DNA of 64,000 bases from NCBI RefSeq assembly GCF_021033825.1, contig NZ_JAIFXZ010000011.1:62001-126000 (forward strand), written 5' to 3'. Positions 50,618 through 58,158 of the stretch are shown here, piece by piece. Each line of letters begins with the position of its first letter. Position 1 is the first letter of the stretch. The notes under the pieces are model-generated. The model made no database searches. It saw nothing but the letters and a program-made list of their open reading frames with translations, and was not told where the DNA came from. This DNA comes from Dietzia aurantiaca (lineage in GTDB: Bacteria > Actinomycetota > Actinomycetes > Mycobacteriales > Mycobacteriaceae). The position numbers and the translations under genes are program-made.

Positions 50618-52072
50618 CTACCTCTTCACGGTACCGAGCAGTGCCGCGACCGGGAGGGCGGTCCGGGGCAGGTACGGCTGCCGCCACAGTCCGCCCGAGG
50701 CGGCGCCGGACGACTCGTGCTGCCACTGCACGTCGACCTCGGGTCGGCCCACGTTGAGGTCGTGGACCATGAGCGCCGCGAGCATCGCCGAGGAGGTGTC
50801 GGGCTCGAAGATCTCGATGCCGAACGCGCCGGCGCCCTTGTAGGTGCTGGCGAGGATCTTGTTCTTGGTCACCGAGTAGGTGTCGGTGGCGGGGGCGACG
50901 TTGACGGAGACGGTGTGGCCGTCGGCGAAGGCGGTGGTGGCGCGCCAGCGCTGGACGCGCTTGGCGAGCGTGTAGTTGGGGCCCTGTTGGGGGACGAGCG
51001 CGTCGTGGACGGCCGGTCCGCGGCCGGCGGCGTAGTTGCGGTGGAACAGGCGGCCGCGGGTGAGGGCGCCGACGATCTTCTTGACGTCGATGGCCTTACG
51101 GTCGGCGAGTGCGGCGTCGGAAGCCTCCCGCACGTCGGCGGGAACGACGAAGGTGTCCATCGGGGTGGCGAGGTAGGCCAGCGCGGTGGCGGTGGAATCG
51201 GACAGGAGGTCGACGACGAGGGCGTCCGCCGCCGAGGACAGTTGCACGTGGGTCCCGCCGTCCGCGTAGAAATAGCTGCCCACCGTCAGCGGGGCAGGGG
51301 CGGCGGCGCGGGCCCAGGCGGCGAGTTCGGGTAGCTCGGTGAGCAGGTTGATCCCGGGACGTCCGTCAGCGTCGGTGGGGATGTGGAGGCGCCCCGCGAA
51401 CTGATCGGCGCCACTGCGGAAGCGCTCCCATGCGGGGCTGGAGGGCAGGTCGACGCCCATCACGTCCGCGCCCCAGCGCAGCAGTTGGCGGGCGGGGCCC
51501 ATCTCGGAGCCGAGGCCCAGGACGAGCATGGCGCGGCCGGGTAGGGACAACCAGTCGGGGTTGTCCTGCACCAGGCGCAGGGCGGCCGCGCAGCTGGGTT
51601 CCACGACACCGTCGGCGACCCATCGGTCGAGCAGGTCGCTCAGCGCGGCGCCGGAGAGGTTCTCACCGCGGTAGGGGATCGACAGCGTTCGTTCGGGCTC
51701 GGCGGTGCCGGTGATCGTCTCGGTGCCCGGGGTGGAGGTGGCGGCGACGACGGCGAGGTAGTCCGCCATCGTGGTCTCGACGGTCTCCCCGTCGACGTCG
51801 TGGGCGCCGACCATGCGGGACTGTAGTGAGTCGAGGGCGGCCCTGGCGACACCGTCCCAGTTGCCGGCGTCGTGGACACCCGCCGCGACGAGCTCGGTGA
51901 ACGGCTCGATGTAGCCCTTGCGCCAGTCCTTAATGCGGTGGACGCGTTCGGCGGCCGACGGGTCCACGGTGGCGAGCGCGTCGGCCACCACCTGCTTGGC
52001 CAGTGTGCCCGTCGAGCGGGACCCGGAAGGGTCGGCGGGGAACTGGACTCCGGACGTGGCTTTCGCTGGCAT
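50618..52072 (-). CDS. Unknown 484-aa protein with Rossmann-like motif, upstream of pspA
   Basis: 484 aa from the ATG at 52072 (CAGGAG 7 nt upstream). I do not recognise the family. Seen: an all-helical N-terminal part (about 10-170), then a glycine-rich nucleotide-binding-like motif AMLVLGLGSEMGPARQLLRWGADVMGVDLPS near 205-235, as in NAD- or SAM-binding folds. A following alpha/beta part contains ALVVDLLSDSTATALAYLATP, and a C-terminal domain contains YTLAKRVQRWRATTAFADG and DTYSVTKNKILASTYKG. No signal or TM. It is probably co-transcribed with pspA. An enzyme acting on lipids or a membrane-stress partner are both possible. Confidence 0.75.
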   Translation of the reverse strand: MPAKATSGVQFPADPSGSRSTGTLAKQVVADALATVDPSAAERVHRIKDWRKGYIEPFTELVAAGVHDAGNWDGVARAALDSLQSRMVGAHDVDGETVETTMADYLAVVAATSTPGTETITGTAEPERTLSIPYRGENLSGAALSDLLDRWVADGVVEPSCAAALRLVQDNPDWLSLPGRAMLVLGLGSEMGPARQLLRWGADVMGVDLPSSPAWERFRSGADQFAGRLHIPTDADGRPGINLLTELPELAAWARAAAPAPLTVGSYFYADGGTHVQLSSAADALVVDLLSDSTATALAYLATPMDTFVVPADVREASDAALADRKAIDVKKIVGALTRGRLFHRNYAAGRGPAVHDALVPQQGPNYTLAKRVQRWRATTAFADGHTVSVNVAPATDTYSVTKNKILASTYKGAGAFGIEIFEPDTSSAMLAALMVHDLNVGRPEVDVQWQHESSGAASGGLWRQPYLPRTALPVAALLGTVKR

Positions 52073-52492
52073 GACGCTCCTGACTGTCGGCTGCAATGCG
52101 AGGTTTTCCTCAAGTTTGCCCCTGCCAAGCCGTCCGCGTGGGTTTCCCGCGGCGAGTTGGCGGAAAAACTGTCTAACGTGATTCAACTCACATAGGTATG
52201 TATTGGTCGCCGATACTTAAAGGTGTGTTCATCTATCAGGATTTGTATATGTCGAGGTGGGGGTGCGGGATGGCTGCCTTAGCGGGAAATGGCTCTGTTT
52301 GACGGGCCGGGGGTCCGGGGCGGCAGGCTGACGTTTTCCTGTGGCATCAATCGGTGGAACGTAACAACTGAGCGAGATGGCGCGATAACGTTCCGACACG
52401 ATCCGACGGCTGGTGGTCGCTCCACCTGCCGGGCCGGGCGACGGGGGGACTCCGGTCGCCGGGTCGTCTACAGCAATCAGAAAGGTAGTTCT
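52073..52492. other. Intergenic region before the Ser/Gly/Glu repeat protein
   Basis: AT-rich for this genome between about 52170 and 52260, then GC-rich. It contains the promoter(s) of two divergent genes; a loose pair GTAAC (52360s) and GATAACGTT (52385) and an imperfect GC hairpin near 52428-52468 in the leader of the repeat protein. No gene, repeat array or known riboswitch is recognised. Confidence 0.5.
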
Positions 52493-53635
52493 ATGAAGAA
52501 CTCCAAGCGGATGATCGCGGTTATCGCGGCCGCCGGACTCACCATGGGCACACTTCCGGGTATCGCCAACGCGCAGAGTGCCGGCCTCGACCTCAACCTT
52601 GGCCTCGGCCTCGGCGACTCGCTCGGTCTCGGTGTGGACCTGGGCGCGGCCCTCGGCTCTTCCGGTGAGGGCTCCTCGGAGCTGCCCGGGCTGCCCTCTG
52701 ATTCGCTGGGCGCCGATACCGGCTCAGGTGAGGGCTCGACAGAGGCTGGCTCGTCAGAGGGTTCGGGCGAAGGCTCCAGCGAGGCGGGTTCGTCTGAGGG
52801 GTCGGGCGAAGCCGGCTCTTCCGAGGGCTCGGGCGAGGGTTCGCTTGAGAGCGGTTCGGGCGAAGGCTCGAGCGGCGGCGAGGGCTCGCTCGCGAGCATC
52901 ATCGCGAACCTGGGCTCGTCTGAGGGCGAGGGCTCCAGCGAGGGTGGCTCGTCTGAGGGTTCGGGCGAGGGCTCCAGCGAGGGTGGCTCGTCAGAGGGTT
53001 CGGGCGAAGGCTCCAGCGAGGCTGGCTCCTCCGAGGAGGACAGCCCCCTCGGTTCGCTGACCGAAATCTTCACCGGTTCGGAGTCGGGCTCGGGCGAGGG
53101 CTCGAGCGAGGAGGGCTCGTCGGAAGGGTCGGGCGAGGGTGGCTCGTCGGAGGCCGGTTCGTCTGAGGGCTCGATTGAGAGCGGTTCGCTGGAGGGCGGC
53201 TCAGGCGAGGGCTCGAGCGGCGGCGAGGGCTCGTCCGAAGGATCGGGCTCGCTCGCGAGCATCATGGCCAGCCTGGGCTCGTCTGAGGGGGATAGCCCGC
53301 TCGGTTCGCTGACCGAAATCTTCACCGGTTCGGAGTCGGGCTCCAGCGGTGAGGGTTCGAACTCGGGCTCGGGTGACCTGAACCTCGGCTCCGTCATCGA
53401 GGGCTCTGAGGCCGGCTCCGGTGAGGGCTCCCTCGGCACCGAGGAGATTCTGGCTCTTGGCTCGCTCGCAGCGGGTGGCATTGCGATCGGCATCATCGTC
53501 TCCGGTGGCGTCAACCTTCCGCCGCTCGACGTCGCGGCGGTCTGCAGCCTGCCGCAGGAGGGCATCGACCTCCTCAAGAACAATGGCTCCATGGAGCGAG
53601 ATGAGTGCGAGCCCGAGCAGCAGCCGGTTCGCTGA
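52493..53635 (+). CDS. Secreted Ser/Gly/Glu-repeat surface protein with C-terminal TM
   Basis: 380 aa. ATG at 52493 with AAAGGTAG upstream. Signal peptide 1-27 (cleavage near NA-Q), then about 275 residues built from Ser, Gly and Glu: GSSEGSGE occurs six times, GEGSSEAG/GG many times, and DSPLGSLTEIFTGSESGS twice. Hydrophobic islets (GSLASIIANLGS, GSLASIMASLGS) punctuate it. Near the C-terminus are a TM helix (about 320-340, LALGSLAAGGIAIGIIVSGG) and a short two-Cys tail. It is a long, very acidic, flexible surface stalk, possibly cation-binding or adhesive. No family known to me. Confidence 0.85.
   Translation: MKNSKRMIAVIAAAGLTMGTLPGIANAQSAGLDLNLGLGLGDSLGLGVDLGAALGSSGEGSSELPGLPSDSLGADTGSGEGSTEAGSSEGSGEGSSEAGSSEGSGEAGSSEGSGEGSLESGSGEGSSGGEGSLASIIANLGSSEGEGSSEGGSSEGSGEGSSEGGSSEGSGEGSSEAGSSEEDSPLGSLTEIFTGSESGSGEGSSEEGSSEGSGEGGSSEAGSSEGSIESGSLEGGSGEGSSGGEGSSEGSGSLASIMASLGSSEGDSPLGSLTEIFTGSESGSSGEGSNSGSGDLNLGSVIEGSEAGSGEGSLGTEEILALGSLAAGGIAIGIIVSGGVNLPPLDVAAVCSLPQEGIDLLKNNGSMERDECEPEQQPVR
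52720..53345 (+). repeat. Coding repeat block of the Ser/Gly/Glu protein
   Basis: Short in-phase repeats of about 15-40 bp plus one 44-bp exact direct repeat (53048-53091 and 53300-53343). Such a block is prone to slippage and length variation between strains. Confidence 0.85.
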
Positions 53636-53685
53636 ACTCCCGGTTCGCAGGTCGGTCTGACCGGCCGATGAACTGATCAATCTCT

Positions 53686-53726
53686 ACAGATCCCCCGCCA
53701 GCCCACGCGGCCGGCGGGGGATCTGT
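53686..53726 (+). terminator. Hairpin after the repeat-protein gene
   Basis: Perfect 14-bp stem ACAGATCCCCCGCC with a 13-nt loop, 51 bp after the stop and followed by CATACG. Confidence 0.8.
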
Positions 53727-53751
53727 CATACGTCCCGCCTACCCTCAGGGC

Positions 53752-54240
53752 ATGTCGACCCCCGACTTCGTCCTGAAGCTCCGTGAGCACGTGGGCACCG
53801 CGCCGCTCTGGCTGTCTGGCGCGACCGCCGTCATCCGCAGCGCCGATCACCGGCGGGTCCTGCTGGTCCGGCGCAGCGACAACGGCTGGTGGACCCCCGT
53901 CACCGGAATCGTCGACCCGGGCGAGCATCCCGCCGACACCGCGGTGCGCGAAGCGCGGGAGGAAGCCGACGTCACCATCCGCGTCGACAGGGTCGCCTCG
54001 ATCGGTGTCTCCCGCATGGTCACCTACGCCAACGGCGACCGAGCCCAGTACATCGATCACACCTTCGCCTGCACCTATCTCGCCGGCGATCCCCACCCGG
54101 CAGATGGTGAGAACACCGACGTCCGATGGTTTGCGGTCGACGACCTGCCCGAGATGCGCCCCCACATGCTCGAACGCCTCGAGGCCGGCCTCTCCACCGA
54201 GGAACGTGCGCGAATCGTCACCACCACCGAGTCGCATTAG
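53752..54240 (+). CDS. Nudix hydrolase
   Basis: 162 aa. Hydrolyses a nucleoside diphosphate linked to X; the Nudix box GIVDPGEHPADTAVREAREEAD keeps the GX5EX7REUXEE core and the metal-binding glutamates near 62-84. A short N-terminal extension (LKLREHVGTAPLWLSGATAVI) is typical of the ADP-ribose or NUDT-like group, but substrate cannot be told. TACCCT ends 6 nt before the ATG (leaderless pattern). The stop codon TAG provides part of the next gene's -10 box. Confidence 0.92.
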   Translation: MSTPDFVLKLREHVGTAPLWLSGATAVIRSADHRRVLLVRRSDNGWWTPVTGIVDPGEHPADTAVREAREEADVTIRVDRVASIGVSRMVTYANGDRAQYIDHTFACTYLAGDPHPADGENTDVRWFAVDDLPEMRPHMLERLEAGLSTEERARIVTTTESH

Positions 54241-54249
54241 AATCAGGTC

Positions 54250-54906
54250 ATGTCCGCCGATCGCCTGCGCACCGAGGTCCCCCCTGTGGTGACCGCGGTC
54301 GTGGGGATCATCGTCGCCGTGGTCAGCGGCGTCTTCGGCATCAGCGCCCACGGACTGGCCGCCGGGGCCGCGGCGATCCCTCCCACCTCGGGCGACGTCC
54401 TCATGGTGGGGGCCGCCAGCGCCGGCATCGGAGCCGTCACCGCGGCCCTCGCCCGTCGCCGGCCGCCGCTGCTCACCGCGGCCGGCGGCCTGCTGGCCGG
54501 CCAGGCGCTCGTCCACCTCGTGTTGTCCTCGGGACATTCGCACTCGCACCCGGGCGGGCAGACGGAAACGCTCGGCCACCACGTCACCGACCCGGCCGCG
54601 ATCCGCGCCGCGATGGACGGCGGCGTCGTTGGCGGTGCGGCCGCCCCGGCGGAGCCGATCACGTGGGCGACACTGCTCACCCCGCAGATGCTCGGAGCTC
54701 ACGTGGCCGCCGTGCTCCTGACGCTCGCCGTGGTGGCGGCCCTGTCCGGGACGCTCGCGTGGGTAGCGGCACGGGTACGGCCGATGCTGGCGGGTGTTCG
54801 CCTTGTCGTCGTCGTACCCCTGTTGTCCTCCTACGACGCGTACGTCCCGCGCGGGCGGTACCTCCTCACAGGCGGGGGGACCCGGGCGCCGCCCGCCTTC
54901 GTGTGA
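54250..54906 (+). CDS. Membrane protein with His-rich loop, upstream of the PCuAC gene
   Basis: 218 aa, about five TM helices (12-32, 48-65, 72-92, 140-165, 172-190). Between helices 3 and 4 lies a His-rich loop, SGHSHSHPGGQTETLGHHV, a good candidate metal (Cu or Zn) binding patch. A TAGAAT -10 box ends 6 nt before the ATG and shares bases with the preceding stop codon. 63 bp downstream is a PCuAC-type copper lipoprotein and then a DyP peroxidase, so I infer copper handling. Not recognised by name. Confidence 0.75.
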   Translation: MSADRLRTEVPPVVTAVVGIIVAVVSGVFGISAHGLAAGAAAIPPTSGDVLMVGAASAGIGAVTAALARRRPPLLTAAGGLLAGQALVHLVLSSGHSHSHPGGQTETLGHHVTDPAAIRAAMDGGVVGGAAAPAEPITWATLLTPQMLGAHVAAVLLTLAVVAALSGTLAWVAARVRPMLAGVRLVVVVPLLSSYDAYVPRGRYLLTGGGTRAPPAFV

Positions 54907-54969
54907 TCCGACGCCAACACGCCCGCCTACATGCGGCCGGGCGATCACCCCTGTCACCAAAGGACACAC

Positions 54970-55578
54970 ATGCGTACCAACCGCACCACCCGTACCGCCG
55001 TCGCGGCGGCCGCCCTCGCGCTCACCCTGGGCCTCGCCGCCTGCTCGGAGGACACCGGAACCACCGGCTCCGCCGCCACCGACTCGGCCACCAACGAGCC
55101 CGCCGCCACCAGCCAGCCAGAAGACGGCGGTGAGTCCGAGGCCGCCGTCGTGATCTTCGAGAACGGCTGGGCCAAGGCCACCGACACCGAGATGAGCGGC
55201 GCCTTCGGCACGCTCCGCAACACCGGCGACGTCGAGATCCGCATCACCGGCGTCACCTCACCCGTCAGCGAGCGCGTCGAGATGCACGAGACGGTCCCCG
55301 GCGGCGGCGGCATGATGATGCAGGAGAAGGAGGGCGGGTTCGTCCTGCCCGCCGGCGGGGAGCTGTTCCTCGAGCCCGGCAAGGACCACTTCATGTTCAT
55401 GGACCTCACCGCGCCGATCACCACCGGCCAGGAGATCCCGATGGTCCTGACGTTCGACGACGGCACCGAGCAGGACATCACCCTCACCGCCCGCGACTTC
55501 AAGGGCGGCGAAGAGGAGTACGTCGGCGACGACCACGGCAGCCACGGCGGCGGGGAGGGCGCGAACCACGATGGCTGA
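54970..55578 (+). CDS. PCu(A)C-type copper chaperone lipoprotein
   Basis: 202 aa. Lipobox LGLAAC near residue 22. The mature protein has the PCu(A)C copper site: Met-x-Glu region VEMHETVPGGGGMMMQ near 100 and GKDHFMFMDL near 135, matching the H(M)x10Mx21HxM motif that holds Cu(I). An added C-terminal His/Gly/Asp tail (DDHGSHGGGEGANHDG) may bind more metal. Such proteins deliver copper to cytochrome oxidase CuA. Start is the ATG at 54970 with AAAGGAC upstream. It overlaps the DyP gene by 8 bp, so the two are translated together. Confidence 0.9.
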   Translation: MRTNRTTRTAVAAAALALTLGLAACSEDTGTTGSAATDSATNEPAATSQPEDGGESEAAVVIFENGWAKATDTEMSGAFGTLRNTGDVEIRITGVTSPVSERVEMHETVPGGGGMMMQEKEGGFVLPAGGELFLEPGKDHFMFMDLTAPITTGQEIPMVLTFDDGTEQDITLTARDFKGGEEEYVGDDHGSHGGGEGANHDG

Positions 55579-56827
55579 CCGCACCTCTCGCGGTCTGTCC
55601 AGGCGGTCGGTGCTCACCGGCGGTGTCGCGGCGGTCGTGGGGGGTGGCGCCGCCGGCGCCCTCGCCGGATACACGGGGCGCGGTGTCGTCGACGACGACG
55701 AGGCGGTCACCTGGAAGACGGTGGCCGACTCCCGCGTGGTCGGCTCGGCCTCGGAACCGTTCTACGGTCCCCGGCAGGCGGGCATCACCACGGCACCGCA
55801 ATCGCACGCTGCCTTCGTGGGGTTCGACATCGTCCCCGGGGCGACGCGTACCGAGGTCCAGGGCGTCCTGCGCGCCTGGTCCCAGGACGCGGCGCGACTC
55901 ACCCAGGGGCACCCCGGACTGGCCGACCTCGAACCCGAACTGGCCGCGGACCCGGCACGGCTCACCGTGACCATCGGGCTCGGGCCCGGCTTCTTCGACG
56001 CGATCGGGAAGCCGGACAAGCGGCCCGAATGGCTGCAGCAGTTGCCGGCCTTCCCACAGATCGACCAGCTCGAGGACCGCTGGTCGGAGGGCGACCTGCT
56101 GCTGCAGATCTGCGCCGACGACCCGCTGATCGTCGCGCACGCCGCCCGCATCCTGGCCTCCGGGGTGCGGGGGGTGGCGCGGCAGAAGTGGGCCCAGCGG
56201 GGGTTCCGCAAGGCCGTGGGCACCGACCCGTCCGGACGGACGCAACGCAACCTGTTCGGGCAGATCGACGGCACCGTCAACCCGACGCCGGAAGGGGACA
56301 TGGACTTCGACCAGATCCTCTACTCCGACGGCAGCGATCAGCGGTGGATGCGGGGCGGTTCGGCACTCGTGCTGCGGCGCATCCGCATGACGATGGACAC
56401 CTGGGAGGAGATCGACCGCAACTCCCGCGAACTGTCCGTCGGCCGCACGCTCGACACCGGGGCGCCGCTCACCGGCACCGCCGAGCATGACCCCGCCGAT
56501 TTCGAGGCCATCGACGACGTGGGACTGCCCGTGATCCCGCCCGAGTCGCACATGGCCCGGGCCCGGCAGCGGAACAGGGGCGAGGCCATGCTCCGGCGGC
56601 CGTACAACTACGACGACCCGCCGGAGGGCGGCGAGATCAGCAACACCGGGCTGCTGTTCACCGCCTACATGGCCGACCCGGTGCGCACCTACATCCCGGT
56701 GCAGCAGCGGCTCGCAGAGCAGGACGCCCTCAACACGTGGACGATCCCCATCGGGTCGGCGGTGTTCGCGATCCCGCCCGGGGCGCCCGAGGGCGGGTAC
56801 GTGGGGCAGCAGCTCTTCGAGGACTGA
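55571..56827 (+). CDS. DyP-type peroxidase, Tat-exported
   Basis: 418 aa. Haem peroxidase of the dye-decolourising family (EfeB/DypA-like). Tat signal SRRSVLTGGVAAVVGGGAAG at about 9-30, so it is folded in the cytosol and exported. The conserved GxxDG (FGQIDGTVN) near 236 and the proximal-His region near 320 are typical; catalytic Asp and Arg are consistent with the motif and with LRRIRMTMDTWEEIDR. In E. coli EfeB works with iron uptake; here it is coupled to a copper chaperone and a membrane protein, so a copper-linked or oxidative role is more likely. Confidence 0.9.
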   Translation: MADRTSRGLSRRSVLTGGVAAVVGGGAAGALAGYTGRGVVDDDEAVTWKTVADSRVVGSASEPFYGPRQAGITTAPQSHAAFVGFDIVPGATRTEVQGVLRAWSQDAARLTQGHPGLADLEPELAADPARLTVTIGLGPGFFDAIGKPDKRPEWLQQLPAFPQIDQLEDRWSEGDLLLQICADDPLIVAHAARILASGVRGVARQKWAQRGFRKAVGTDPSGRTQRNLFGQIDGTVNPTPEGDMDFDQILYSDGSDQRWMRGGSALVLRRIRMTMDTWEEIDRNSRELSVGRTLDTGAPLTGTAEHDPADFEAIDDVGLPVIPPESHMARARQRNRGEAMLRRPYNYDDPPEGGEISNTGLLFTAYMADPVRTYIPVQQRLAEQDALNTWTIPIGSAVFAIPPGAPEGGYVGQQLFED

Positions 56828-56914
56828 GGTCCCGCTCAGGCCCTGCCATGGGCGGCAGCTGGGTGGCATCCGCTCCCGCGCCTGCGCGCCCGGGCTACAG
56901 CCGCATGCCGGCAT

Positions 56915-56950
56915 GAACTCCCGCGTGTACCCCGGTACACGCGGGAGTTC
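56915..56950. terminator. Bidirectional hairpin between DyP and SGNH genes
   Basis: 17-nt complementary arms around a 2-nt centre (effectively 16 bp with a tight loop), placed between two convergent genes. Confidence 0.85.
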
Positions 56951-56985
56951 GTCGTCGGGGGCGGCTGTGCCGACGGCGGCCGGCG

Positions 56986-58014
56986 TTAGAGAGCAGCGGC
57001 GATCGCCGCCGCCATGGCCTCCTGGCCCAGGGCTGTGGGGTGAAACGGCGCGGTGTTGTTCGCCGAGCCGTCATTGAAAACGACCCACCGCTCGTTCACG
57101 GGCGCGCAACCGCTGCGGTCGGTGTCAGAGGTCGGAAGCACCGAGACGTGGCCGTTGCGGCGGGCAGCGTCGTCGACCGCATCGTTGATCTCCTGCGTGA
57201 TCTCACGGGCCCACTCGAGGTTGGCCGCCCCGATCGCGGCGGTGAACTGGCACCCGTCCTCGTCTTCGGCGGGCATGAGAGGCAGATACTGGGTGGCGAC
57301 CACGGTCGCATCGGGCGAGCGCTCGGCGATCTCGTCATAGATCACATCGACCGCGCCGCCGTCGCCGTAGAGGTCGTCAACGTCAGTGGAGACCGTGGCT
57401 CCCAGCAGGGTCCGGCAGTCCCGCGGCTGCTGGGGCCCCCCGGGCTGGAGATGCGCGGTGATGCAACCGACGATGGTGCCGAAGCCCACGTCATTGCCGC
57501 CGATCGACAGGGTGACCAGGTCGGTGTCGGGTGCGAGCGTGGTGATCTGCGGCGGCGCGCCCTCAACCTGGGTCACGGTGAGGATGTCCGGCACCTGCGC
57601 GCCTCCGCAGGTCGAGTCGGTGAGGTCGCCGATTGCAGGGTTGGCCGCCAGCTGGTGCGGGTAGTTCGCCAGGCTTCGTGCGCACCCCGTCGGGCCGCCG
57701 GCCGGCTCGGTGTTGTCACCCAACGCGGCGTACGAGTCCCCGAGCGCGACGTACTCGGCGTACGCGGGCGCGGCCAGCGAGCCGAACGGGCCGAGCGAGC
57801 CCGTGGAGCTACCGGGCGCGTCGGTGCTCGAGCCGAGCGAGCTGACGGCGATCGTGCCGTCCGCCTCGGCGGTGGACTGCGCGGCCGAGATCGGTGCGAC
57901 GGCCAGCGTGAGGGCCGCGCCCACGGCGAGCGCGCCCGTCAGGCGAGACGCGGTGCGGCGGGGGGAGATAGAGAGCGATGGGAAGGGACGACGACGAGGT
58001 GTGAGCATGCTCAC
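56986..58014 (-). CDS. Secreted SGNH/GDSL hydrolase (esterase/lipase), first copy
   Basis: 342 aa (or 340 from an ATG at 58008). Signal peptide at about 18-50 (ALTLAVAPISAAQS), a Ser/Gly linker and the SGNH fold: block I YVALGDSYAALGD (nucleophile Ser), block II GGAQ, block III SIGGNDVGFG, block V FHPTALGQEAMA with the catalytic His. Six to eight cysteines fit disulfides. A perfect TGTGA-N6-TCACA palindrome overlaps the start codon, so GlxR/CRP may control it. It is a paralogue of the next gene upstream on the same strand. Confidence 0.92.
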   Translation of the reverse strand: MSMLTPRRRPFPSLSISPRRTASRLTGALAVGAALTLAVAPISAAQSTAEADGTIAVSSLGSSTDAPGSSTGSLGPFGSLAAPAYAEYVALGDSYAALGDNTEPAGGPTGCARSLANYPHQLAANPAIGDLTDSTCGGAQVPDILTVTQVEGAPPQITTLAPDTDLVTLSIGGNDVGFGTIVGCITAHLQPGGPQQPRDCRTLLGATVSTDVDDLYGDGGAVDVIYDEIAERSPDATVVATQYLPLMPAEDEDGCQFTAAIGAANLEWAREITQEINDAVDDAARRNGHVSVLPTSDTDRSGCAPVNERWVVFNDGSANNTAPFHPTALGQEAMAAAIAAAL

Positions 58015-58015
58015 A
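58000..58015. promoter_or_regulatory. Perfect CRP/GlxR site on the SGNH start codon
   Basis: TGTGAGCATGCTCACA, a 16-bp perfect dyad fitting the CRP/GlxR consensus TGTGA-N6-TCACA. It covers the GTG/ATG start at 58014/58008, a position expected to repress. Confidence 0.7.
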
Positions 58016-58158
58016 GTGTGCTCCCGCCGGAGTCTCGTCGAAGGCGAATCGCTCCGCCCCGGGACTGGTGTGGCAGGTGGGGCGGAATCCGGCCGTGCTG
58101 ACCGGAATCGTCTACCTCGTCGTCGTCGGTCTCGTCGGCCTCGTCGTTCCCCCGACGG

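Noticed and set aside
52340-52492. ydaO/c-di-AMP or other riboswitch in the repeat-protein leader
   Set aside because: Only an imperfect GC hairpin is visible; none of the conserved riboswitch core sequences were recognised.
52477-53592. Open frame of 371 aa on the minus strand, rich in Glu-Pro-Ser
   Set aside because: It is the mirror of the Ser/Gly/Glu gene: repeated GC-rich codons leave no stops. It has no ribosome site or signal peptide.
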